In this document: positions 6,425 to 12,284 of the stretch, in pieces
Position numbering within the stretch: position 1 is the stretch's first letter
Layout of the letters: the number at the start of each line of letters is the position of its first letter
IMG/VR virus record: IMGVR_UViG_3300044638_007605
Span: 1-21,709 of that record
Source: a virus
Strand: one strand, 5' to 3'
DNA: 21,709 nucleotides
Position numbers and translations under genes: made by a program
The notes under the pieces: model-generated
Databases searched by the model: none
What the model was told of the DNA's origin: nothing
The model's input: the letters and a program-made list of their open reading frames with translations, nothing else

Positions 6425-7363
6425 ATGAAATTTGATGAACTGTTCCATTTAGTAGTTGAACACCGAGATATTGTTGTAGAAGAAGGAGTAAAGGATTTTT
6501 TAAGAAAAATCGGAATGCTGGCAATTGCAGGAATAACATGGAGTGTTCCAAGTGATGTAGAAATGAAGGTGGCGAAATTGGCAGAAAATCCACAGAAATT
6601 TCAAGAAATTAAAACAGAAGTTGATCAAAAGTTAAAAGATCCAGATTTTGTAACAAAATTGCAAAATTTATACAAAACTAAAAACTCATTTAATCAGCAA
6701 CCAATTGCTCCAGTCACAACGACATTAGTGAATAAGTCATCAGTTGATGAATATAGTCGGTATAAAAATTTCATAGACACTGCAATGCAGTATATTATGA
6801 AGCATGAAATTCAAGGAATAGGAATTCATACAAAAAGTTATCCAGATAATAAAGGATATAATACAATTGGAATAGGTCATTTAATAATACCTTCGGATCT
6901 TAAAGACGGCACATTTAAACCAGATGAGGTGTTAACAAAAAATAAAAAACTGGTTAAAGTAGAAATATCTAAAGCTAGAGCAGTAGAAATATTCAAAAAA
7001 GATTTGATGAAAAAATTAATAACTGTCCGGAAACAGTTTTTAGGATTTGACGAATATCCATTATCGCTCAAGGTGGCGATTCTGGACGGGTTTTTCCGAG
7101 GTGATCTGGCAGGATCAGTCACGGCCAAAAAGCTCATTAAGAAGGCAATGGATGCATACTTCAAGGGTGAACACAGAGTAGCAAGAGTGTATTTAAAAGC
7201 TGCTGCAAAAGAATACCTTAACAGTCGTGAATATAAGAAATATTCAGACCCTAAACAAAAAGGATATGGTATTGCATTACGTATGAAACGAAATGCGGGC
7301 GAAATAGAAAATGCGCTTCATCCTAATTACTCCTTAGATGTTAATAAAAACACTTACAAATGA
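6425..7363 (+). CDS. Lysozyme-domain protein with capsid-targeting-like leader
   Basis: 312 aa. Residues about 118-300 are a phage-type lysozyme (T4/GH24-like): E128, then D141 and T147 in a YPDNKGYNTIGIGH block, with the D-to-T spacing of 6 seen in T4 lysozyme (D20-T26), and a C-terminal R-x-x-R-N-A-G-E motif near 287-293. It would cleave peptidoglycan glycan strands. Residues 1-12 form a leader (F3, L6, F7, L9, V10, V11, E12) like those of other proteins here. Residues about 28-41 are moderately hydrophobic, and about 45-110 form a helical linker. It is far longer than T4 lysozyme (164 aa) and lacks a signal peptide, so a virion-associated role is likelier than a plain lysis enzyme (inference). 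It overlaps the next gene by 4 bases (ATGA). Confidence 0.8.
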   Translation: MKFDELFHLVVEHRDIVVEEGVKDFLRKIGMLAIAGITWSVPSDVEMKVAKLAENPQKFQEIKTEVDQKLKDPDFVTKLQNLYKTKNSFNQQPIAPVTTTLVNKSSVDEYSRYKNFIDTAMQYIMKHEIQGIGIHTKSYPDNKGYNTIGIGHLIIPSDLKDGTFKPDEVLTKNKKLVKVEISKARAVEIFKKDLMKKLITVRKQFLGFDEYPLSLKVAILDGFFRGDLAGSVTAKKLIKKAMDAYFKGEHRVARVYLKAAAKEYLNSREYKKYSDPKQKGYGIALRMKRNAGEIENALHPNYSLDVNKNTYK

Positions 7364-7899
7364 AATTTACAGAATTTTACCAATTGTTTATTGAAAATAC
7401 AACTCCAAGACCTTATGCATGTTTAATGTTAGACTTAGGGTTTCTTCTTCCGGACTTTCAGAAAATACAAGAAAAAATATGTCCCTGCGATGTTTATGAT
7501 TTAACACCGAGACATGGGTTAGAGCAAAAACCGCATATTACCGTCAAGTATGGATTACATGATCAAAATTTCAGTTTTTTTGAAAAAAAGTTGAAATTTG
7601 AACCAATTACTTTTTCATTAACTAATATTTCATTGTTTAGGAATAAAGCATACGATGTTTTGAAATTTGATGTAAAATCAAAATCATTAATGGAATTAAA
7701 CGATATTATAACTAATAATTTTGATGCAACGGATAGCTATCCAAGGTATCATCCTCACTCTACTATTGGATATCTTCTTCCCGGCAAAGGAGAACAATAT
7801 ACCAAAATAAAAACCGACATTATTGGAAAAACATTTACCAGTAATAGGTTTGTGTTTTCCAATAATGTCGGTAATGAGACGTTTAAAACAGTTATTTAA
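7360..7899 (+). CDS. 2H phosphoesterase (LigT/2'-5' RNA ligase-like) with capsid-targeting-like leader
   Basis: 179 aa. Two H-x-T motifs define the 2H superfamily: H59-I-T61 (in KPHITVKYG) and H133-S-T135 (in HPHSTIGYL). These enzymes open or make 2'-5' or cyclic phosphodiester bonds; T4 Acb1, which destroys cyclic-nucleotide signals of CBASS immunity, is a member, as are RNA 2',3'-cyclic phosphodiesterases. Residues 1-12 (F3, F6, Y7, L9, F10, I11, E12) form a leader like those of the packaged-type proteins nearby, so the enzyme may be loaded into the head. The start overlaps the lysozyme stop (ATGA). The 3' end overlaps the oppositely transcribed second 2H gene by 8 bases and contains a perfect 18-bp inverted repeat. 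The substrate is unknown. Confidence 0.8.
   Translation: MKFTEFYQLFIENTTPRPYACLMLDLGFLLPDFQKIQEKICPCDVYDLTPRHGLEQKPHITVKYGLHDQNFSFFEKKLKFEPITFSLTNISLFRNKAYDVLKFDVKSKSLMELNDIITNNFDATDSYPRYHPHSTIGYLLPGKGEQYTKIKTDIIGKTFTSNRFVFSNNVGNETFKTVI
7813..7872 (-). terminator. Perfect 18-bp inverted repeat, likely terminator of the minus-strand operon
   Basis: ACCGACATTATTGGAAAA (7813-7830) is repeated as its exact reverse complement at 7855-7872, with a 24-base loop. Read on the minus strand, the hairpin starts 20 bases after the stop at 7892 and is followed by TTTTATTTTGG, a U-rich tail, so it could terminate the operon running from 9642. It lies wholly inside the 3' end of the plus-strand 2H gene. No U-run follows it on the plus strand. 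Confidence 0.6.
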
Positions 7900-8317
7900 G
7901 CCAAATATAAGGACGAACTCCTCCTTTTGTATTGCAAATAGTTAAATGCAAACCGTGACCGACACTTGCACCTAAGTAATTAACAATTTCGTTTAATTGA
8001 ACACTTTTTACATTTAAATACCAATTTCGGAAGTTTTTAGTATGTCCTCCTTGTATAATATATGGATTATATTCAAAAGGTATTTTATTATCCATATAAA
8101 ACTTTTTAATAAATTTAACTTTAAACGAATCTAAAACACCATGAATTTTAGGATGAAATAGCGTGATATGGCTTCCATGCGCGGGGAAATTAGAAAATAT
8201 ACGATATTCTTTATCAATTAATGATTTGTAATATCGTATAAAATCCATTGATACTTTTAAACGAACTGCACCATTGGATATTTCTAATTTTCCTTCTGAT
8301 TTAAGAAAATAATTCAT
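7892..8317 (-). CDS. Second 2H phosphoesterase-like protein
   Basis: 141 aa from the ATG at 8317; an in-frame TTG at 8326 is possible but less likely. Two H-x-T motifs are visible, H50-I-T52 and H124-L-T126, spaced as in the 2H phosphoesterase superfamily, with strands on either side and a basic C-terminus. It shares little obvious sequence with the 2H protein encoded opposite, and it has no capsid-targeting-like leader. The start overlaps the SLOG gene by 17 bases. Like other 2H enzymes it may cleave a cyclic or 2'-5' phosphodiester; the substrate is unknown. An Acb1-like or RNA end-healing role is possible and cannot be decided from sequence alone. Confidence 0.65.
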   Translation of the reverse strand: MNYFLKSEGKLEISNGAVRLKVSMDFIRYYKSLIDKEYRIFSNFPAHGSHITLFHPKIHGVLDSFKVKFIKKFYMDNKIPFEYNPYIIQGGHTKNFRNWYLNVKSVQLNEIVNYLGASVGHGLHLTICNTKGGVRPYIWLK

Positions 8318-8846
8318 ATTGTTCAATTATTTGTAGGATATTTTCGCCGTAATGGTAGAGATTATACACAGGAACGTTATATTGTCGAGCGATTCTTATC
8401 GCCTGTCCTGTTCCACCAGTATCTTTTCCGTCTGCCGTGTAGCAGATAACCATATCACTAAAACTCCAACCAAAATATCGACCATTTGTATTATAACGCC
8501 CCGAATCATCTCCTAATATTTGGTATGTATTTCTGGCATGTAATTTTTTAGCAGCATCTGATAAAGAACTCCAATTGGGATGATAGTATTCTGCCCTTTC
8601 GAGTGCTTCATTGCTTATATGATATAGTTCCGAAGAATTATTGTTAAAATTTTTCCAAGGAAGATATATTTCTTTTTTGCCACCAAACTTATCATATGCA
8701 TTTTCCCAAAAAGTGTCTGCACCACTTGCTCCTCCGGAACGAAGAATATAATTACGAGAAATTAATTTCTCTGATATTTTTTCAATTAAAGGAATATACG
8801 ATTCAGGAGTGCTTCGACTTCCTATTCCGACGAAAAATTTATACAT
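8301..8846 (-). CDS. SLOG-family (DprA/LOG-like) nucleotide-binding protein
   Basis: 181 aa from the ATG at 8846, which has a GGA 7 bases upstream. The ATG at 8858 is an alternative, whereas the TTG at 8903 is unlikely. The Rossmann-like SLOG fold is indicated by G7-I-G-S-R11 after the first strand, R36-S-G-G-A-S-G-A-D44, and G140-K-D-T-G-G-T-G-Q near the C-terminus. SLOG proteins bind or hydrolyse nucleotide derivatives: DprA binds DNA, LOG enzymes cleave nucleotide monophosphates, and SLOG domains sense signal nucleotides in several defence systems. It overlaps the upstream phosphoesterase by 8 bases and the downstream 2H gene by 17, so all three form one operon. Confidence 0.75.
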   Translation of the reverse strand: MYKFFVGIGSRSTPESYIPLIEKISEKLISRNYILRSGGASGADTFWENAYDKFGGKKEIYLPWKNFNNNSSELYHISNEALERAEYYHPNWSSLSDAAKKLHARNTYQILGDDSGRYNTNGRYFGWSFSDMVICYTADGKDTGGTGQAIRIARQYNVPVYNLYHYGENILQIIEQYELFS

Positions 8847-9642
8847 GTTCGCATCCATGATGATCTTCAATAACAATAGTTTTACTATGCATAATAGTTT
8901 CAATTTCTTCTATTTTGAAGAATGCAGTTCCATTATACTTTATTGCATTATCGACTCCAACATCTAGGATTTTACCTTGATTTTTACATTCAGGATTTGC
9001 AGGAAATAAATGACCATGAGAATGCCCACAAATAGCCACATAATTAGAATGCTTTACTTTGTCCCAAATTCGGGGAGCCATGTGACGGCAAAATAGAAAA
9101 GTATTTCCAATTTTGAAATAACCTTCTTCGCCCCAATAAACGATATCATTTTCTTGAACATCTTTCAATTTTTTCCGAAGTCCCGGAAACCCTGAATTAG
9201 TATATTTTCCCACTGAAAATGGGAAAGTTTGGAACGGATGATCAGAAACAGTGTTTATTCCGTCTAATGACCCGTGATCATGTCCTGCATCTCGCATAGA
9301 ATAATCAAAAGTTTGCTTATAATAATTTCGAAGGGAATCTTTATAAAAACGAGAGTGATATGATTCATGGTTGCCGAAAATGTAAAACATTCGGGCATTT
9401 ATTTTTTGCAACAATGCAGCACTTTGTTCAGGGGGAGAATTTAGGCTAAAATCTCCGAGAAAAATTAACAAATCGTTTTTCGTTAGTTTAGAAACTTCAT
9501 TTTCCAAAAACATATCATGATCTTGAAAAGAAGAAAAACCACGCGGCTTCCACAAAAAATCTTTTTGATGATTGTAGTGGAAATCACTGGAAAAGTAGAT
9601 ATTGTCGTAACTATTACGATTCAGTTTGTAAGGAGTGTTCAT
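8839..9642 (-). CDS. Calcineurin-like metallophosphoesterase
   Basis: 267 aa. The metal-ligand blocks appear in family order: D20-x-H22, G63-D64, G90-N-H-E93, H187 (in CRHMAP) and G206-H-S-H-G-H211. The small size and the DFHYNH/GHSHGH pattern resemble stand-alone phage and bacterial phosphoesterases acting on phosphodiesters or nucleotides. It is the first gene of the minus-strand operon with the SLOG and 2H genes, read from a TTGACA/TATCAT promoter whose -10 box ends 5 bases before this ATG. It is not closely similar to the HTH-linked phosphoesterase at 1231. The substrate is unknown. Confidence 0.85.
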   Translation of the reverse strand: MNTPYKLNRNSYDNIYFSSDFHYNHQKDFLWKPRGFSSFQDHDMFLENEVSKLTKNDLLIFLGDFSLNSPPEQSAALLQKINARMFYIFGNHESYHSRFYKDSLRNYYKQTFDYSMRDAGHDHGSLDGINTVSDHPFQTFPFSVGKYTNSGFPGLRKKLKDVQENDIVYWGEEGYFKIGNTFLFCRHMAPRIWDKVKHSNYVAICGHSHGHLFPANPECKNQGKILDVGVDNAIKYNGTAFFKIEEIETIMHSKTIVIEDHHGCEHV

Positions 9643-9675
9643 AAATTATGATACATGATACCGCAAAATTGTCAA
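9643..9675 (-). promoter_or_regulatory. Consensus promoter for the phosphoesterase-SLOG-2H operon
   Basis: On the minus strand: TTGACA (9675-9670), 16-base spacer, TATCAT (9653-9648), 5 bases, ATG at 9642. The predicted start is at 9641-9642, so the mRNA should be leaderless. Its -35 box lies only 5 bases from the -35 box of the divergent plus-strand promoter. Confidence 0.8.
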
Positions 9676-9680
9676 CCCTC

Positions 9681-9714
9681 TTGACATGAAAATGTTGTAG
9701 TGTATATTAAAAGA
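9681..9714 (+). promoter_or_regulatory. Consensus divergent promoter for the gene at 9715
   Basis: TTGACA (9681-9686), 16-base spacer, TATATT (9703-9708), 6 bases, ATG at 9715. The predicted start is exactly the A of ATG. This also argues against the GTG at 9700 as the start codon, since that lies within the promoter. Confidence 0.8.
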
Positions 9715-9903
9715 ATGGCTAAATTAGACAAGCATGAAAAAAAGTTTTTAGATCAGTTGGGTAAATTATTTTCCCAATATAAAATGATGATTGATTGGGA
9801 GAAATTAGAAATTAAGGAATTGAATAAAAAAGATTTTATTAAATTCTTAAAAAAGATAAAACCAATTCAAAAGGAAGATAATGAAACGGAGGAAAAATCT
9901 TGA
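9715..9903 (+). CDS. Small highly charged protein, unknown function
   Basis: 62 aa, very rich in Lys and Glu, predicted helical, no recognised family. The start is set by the consensus promoter whose -10 box ends 6 bases upstream. As the first gene under a strong early-type promoter it could be a host-takeover or regulatory peptide, but this is only context. The stop overlaps the -35 region of the next promoter (9900). Confidence 0.65.
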   Translation: MAKLDKHEKKFLDQLGKLFSQYKMMIDWEKLEIKELNKKDFIKFLKKIKPIQKEDNETEEKS

Positions 9904-9935
9904 CAAATACAAAGAAATAATGTAACTTATAAAGT
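9900..9935 (+). promoter_or_regulatory. Promoter for the small vWA gene, near-leaderless
   Basis: TTGACA (9900-9905), 17-base spacer, TAACTT (9923-9928), 7 bases, ATG at 9936. The predicted start is about 9935. The -10 box is weaker than those of neighbouring promoters, but the geometry is the same. Confidence 0.6.
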
Positions 9936-10586
9936 ATGAAGAATTATACAGACTTGAACATAATTTTAGACAGAAGTGGGTCAATGAACAGTATTGCCCA
10001 TGATATTACCGGAGGAATTAAAACTTTTTTGGAAAAAGAAAAAAATAGCGGAGATGAAACAAAAGTATCATTTTACCAATTTGACGATCAATACGAAACA
10101 GTATTCACCGACAAGGACATTAAAGATGATATTAATATTTCCATTTCCCCAAGAGGATCAACTGCATTATTGGATGCAATTGGAAAAACAATGACAATTG
10201 TTGGAGAAAAACTGGTAAAAATGGCAGAAGAAGATCGTCCTAATCGGGTATTGTTTTTAGTTATAACAGATGGATTTGAAAATGCATCCAAAGAATTCTC
10301 TGCATCCACTGTTTCGGAAAAAATTAAACATCAACGTGAAAAATATGCATGGGATTTTGTTTTCCTTGGTGCAGGAGAAGAAGCAGTGCTAAAGCAACAT
10401 CAATCTCTTGGTATTACAGGTTCATCTTCTAGAGGTTTTGCCAGAGATTCGACAAGCATATCAGAAGGTTTTAAATCAGTTTGTGACAGCTATACCTCTT
10501 ATAAAACATTGGATCGAACAGATGCATCAACATATTGCCGCACTTTTAGCTTTGACGAAAAAGAGAATGATAAAGAAGTTGTATGA
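9936..10586 (+). CDS. Small von Willebrand factor A domain protein
   Basis: 216 aa, essentially one vWA domain. The metal-ion-dependent adhesion site is intact: D12-R-S14-G-S16-M, T76 (in RGSTALLD) and T111-D112-G113. The C-terminal ~60 residues continue the fold (AWDFVFLGAG strand) and end in an acidic tail. It resembles stand-alone vWA proteins of large phages; such domains bind partner proteins through a divalent metal ion. The stop overlaps the ATG of the following P-loop gene (ATGA), so the two proteins are made together and may work together. It is unrelated in length to the 671-aa vWA protein at 3815. Confidence 0.85.
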   Translation: MKNYTDLNIILDRSGSMNSIAHDITGGIKTFLEKEKNSGDETKVSFYQFDDQYETVFTDKDIKDDINISISPRGSTALLDAIGKTMTIVGEKLVKMAEEDRPNRVLFLVITDGFENASKEFSASTVSEKIKHQREKYAWDFVFLGAGEEAVLKQHQSLGITGSSSRGFARDSTSISEGFKSVCDSYTSYKTLDRTDASTYCRTFSFDEKENDKEVV

Positions 10587-11275
10587 GAATTGCTATAACA
10601 GGAACGCAAAACAATGGAAAAACAACATTAGTTGAAACTTTTAAACAGTTTTGGCCTATGTATGAAACCCCGACGAAGTCTTACCGAGACTTGATTAGAG
10701 AAAAAGAATTAACTTTGAATGAAAATGGCACACTAGAATCACAGAAAATTATTCGTGATTTTCTTGTTGATCAAGCACTTGAAAATTCAGGAAAAACAAA
10801 AACTCTACATGATCGGTGTGTATTGGATAATTTGGCATACTCCCTATGGTTAGCAGAATATAATAAGCTATCAGAGGATGAAAATGCAAATAGTGAATTT
10901 CTTGCAACATCACTTCTCTTGACAAAAGAGAGTCTGAAGTTTTATGATATAATTTTTTGGCTTCCATTAAATCCGAATATACAATTATCACCGTCCCCAA
11001 ATCGTTCAACTAGTGAAAAATATCGTGAAGAAATTGATAATGTTTTTCACGGAATTTATGAACATTATAAAAAGAATAGCGGAGTGGTTTTTGATAAAGA
11101 AGATCAACCTGCATTTATTCTTTTAGAAGGTGACGTTCATGAAAAGATAAACACTATTCGGGAATACTTAAATCCAGAAGGTGACTTGATTGAAACTGAA
11201 CAATCAGTTTTGGGTGACTTGGAAACAATGTATGACGAAATTGCATTGAGAAGTCAAATCAAGAATGTAGTTTGA
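10583..11275 (+). CDS. P-loop kinase/ATPase (NadR/AAA_28-like)
   Basis: 230 aa. The Walker A motif G7-T-Q-N-N-G-K-T-T15 follows a hydrophobic first strand, and a D77-R78 (LHDRCVLDN) block lies where NadR-like and nucleoside-kinase-like proteins carry their DR motif. A Walker-B-like strand, DIIFWLPL, is near residue 130. These proteins phosphorylate small molecules or nucleosides, or act as small ATPases. The C-terminal ~45 residues are acidic and probably helical. The start overlaps the vWA stop by 4 bases with no Shine-Dalgarno sequence, so translation is coupled. The substrate is unknown. Confidence 0.75.
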   Translation: MRIAITGTQNNGKTTLVETFKQFWPMYETPTKSYRDLIREKELTLNENGTLESQKIIRDFLVDQALENSGKTKTLHDRCVLDNLAYSLWLAEYNKLSEDENANSEFLATSLLLTKESLKFYDIIFWLPLNPNIQLSPSPNRSTSEKYREEIDNVFHGIYEHYKKNSGVVFDKEDQPAFILLEGDVHEKINTIREYLNPEGDLIETEQSVLGDLETMYDEIALRSQIKNVV

Positions 11276-11306
11276 AAAGACCCAGAAAAATAGTAAATAA
11301 TAGCGT
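11272..11306 (+). promoter_or_regulatory. Promoter for the 60-aa Cys-cluster gene
   Basis: TTGAAA (11272-11277), 16-base spacer, TAAATA (11294-11299), 7 bases, ATG at 11307. The predicted start is about 11306. The -35 box overlaps the preceding stop codon. A late-type TAAATA reading is also possible. Confidence 0.5.
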
Positions 11307-11489
11307 ATGGTAATAATAAATCAAAACACTGTTAAACTTTGCAGAGCAGGTTCTTGCTGCCCTTCAATTGAAAAAATCCCAGATAATAATAGTTTTGTAC
11401 TTCGTGATGATCATGGAGGAACATTACTATTAACACAAGATGAACTATCAATCTTAAAAGAAGCGATAACTCATTTCGAAAATCAATAA
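11307..11489 (+). CDS. Small Cys-cluster protein, unknown function
   Basis: 60 aa. The N-terminal part has C12-R-A-G-S-C17-C18-P, followed by short strands and a C-terminal helix (TQDELSILKEAITHF). Three Cys within seven residues in so small a protein suggest metal binding or a redox site, but there is no second Cys pair, so a normal zinc ribbon is unlikely. It is the last gene of the plus-strand run and is followed directly by a strong bidirectional terminator. Its own promoter supports it as a real gene. Confidence 0.7.
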   Translation: MVIINQNTVKLCRAGSCCPSIEKIPDNNSFVLRDDHGGTLLLTQDELSILKEAITHFENQ

Positions 11490-11493
11490 AAAT

Positions 11494-11523
11494 AAAAAAC
11501 CCGGATTTTTATCCGGGTTTTTT
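11494..11523. terminator. Bidirectional intrinsic terminator
   Basis: A 13-bp stem (AAAAAACCCGGAT at 11494-11506 with its complement at 11511-11523) encloses a TTTT loop. The CCCGGAT core is flanked by a 6-A run on one side and a 6-T run on the other, so it works from either strand. It separates the plus-strand gene ending at 11489 from the minus-strand PhoH gene ending at 11526. Confidence 0.9.
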
Positions 11524-11525
11524 AT

Positions 11526-12251
11526 TTAAGAGGTTATCAATTTTTTATAATCGCTATATCGTTTAGAAATGTATTTTACAAATGCACTTCTCATAACAAG
11601 TTCAGGATCACGCAATTCAAAGTAGTGTATTCCATGTTTTTCAGATTCTGAATTATTGAAAAGATTAACTAGTTTAGAAAATTCTTGTTGAAAGTTTTTA
11701 GGCAAATCGCATTGATCAGAATCTGCAATTAAAAACATTTTGGAATTTTCTTCCAAGCGAGTCATAATTGTAATAAGTTCATTCATAACAAAATTCTGTC
11801 CCTCATCAACAATAATAACTGCATTATCAAGACTTCGACCGCGAAGATAGGAAACCGGAATAACTTCGATAATTCCATCTTTAGTAAAATTGTCTATTTC
11901 TTCAGGTTTTAGGAGTTTATTTAGTGCATCATGAAATGGACCTGCATAAACAGCAATCTTTTCTTCCCAACTGCCCGGTAGCGCACATAATTTACTTTGA
12001 GCAGATTCTACGGCACTGCGAACATAATATATTTTCTTACATTTATTTCGCTGAAGAATTCGTAGTGCTGCAAAAGTAGACATTATTGTTTTTCCTGTTC
12101 CTGCTAAAGAATCGACTATGATACATTTAGATTTACAATCCAACATCTTTTCTAAAATCTCTTCTTGTTTATAATTCCAAGAAAATGGCTCAGATATTAA
12201 GAACGAAGTTTTCATCCGTTCTTTTACGTTTTTGGCACGGTGTATTCCCAT
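11526..12251 (-). CDS. phoH: PhoH-family ATPase
   Basis: 241 aa. Walker A S48-L-A-G-T-G-K-T55 and Walker B V145-I-I-V-D-E150 with a following GQNF match the PhoH family, which also keeps the Y-L-R-G-R-S block (about 135-140) seen here. PhoH proteins are RecA-like ATPases (helicase core similarity), very common in aquatic phages; their role in infection is not settled. It is the last gene of the minus-strand block but has its own promoter, with TATAAT ending 5 bases before the ATG, and it ends in the bidirectional terminator. There is no Shine-Dalgarno sequence. Confidence 0.88.
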   Translation of the reverse strand: MGIHRAKNVKERMKTSFLISEPFSWNYKQEEILEKMLDCKSKCIIVDSLAGTGKTIMSTFAALRILQRNKCKKIYYVRSAVESAQSKLCALPGSWEEKIAVYAGPFHDALNKLLKPEEIDNFTKDGIIEVIPVSYLRGRSLDNAVIIVDEGQNFVMNELITIMTRLEENSKMFLIADSDQCDLPKNFQQEFSKLVNLFNNSESEKHGIHYFELRDPELVMRSAFVKYISKRYSDYKKLITS

Positions 12252-12284
12252 GTATAATTATACTTACCGTGGGTTATGTGGAAA
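12252..12284 (-). promoter_or_regulatory. Promoter for phoH, predicted leaderless
   Basis: On the minus strand: TTTCCA (12284-12279, a weak -35), 16-base spacer, perfect TATAAT (12262-12257), 5 bases, ATG at 12251. The promoter sits in the 3' end of the preceding nuclease gene and lets phoH be transcribed apart from the virion block. Confidence 0.6.

Noticed and set aside
7566-7601. Near-palindrome of A and T runs in the plus-strand 2H gene
   Set aside because: Imperfect and low in complexity; explained by codons for Phe and Lys.
8847-8903. N-terminal extension of the SLOG protein (Leu/Ile-rich, signal-like)
   Set aside because: It would begin at a TTG deep inside the upstream phosphoesterase gene; the ATG at 8846 has a GGA upstream and starts directly at the Rossmann strand.
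9700-9714. GTG start giving a 67-aa version of the small charged protein
   Set aside because: The codons overlap the promoter -10 box; the ATG at 9715 coincides with the predicted transcription start.
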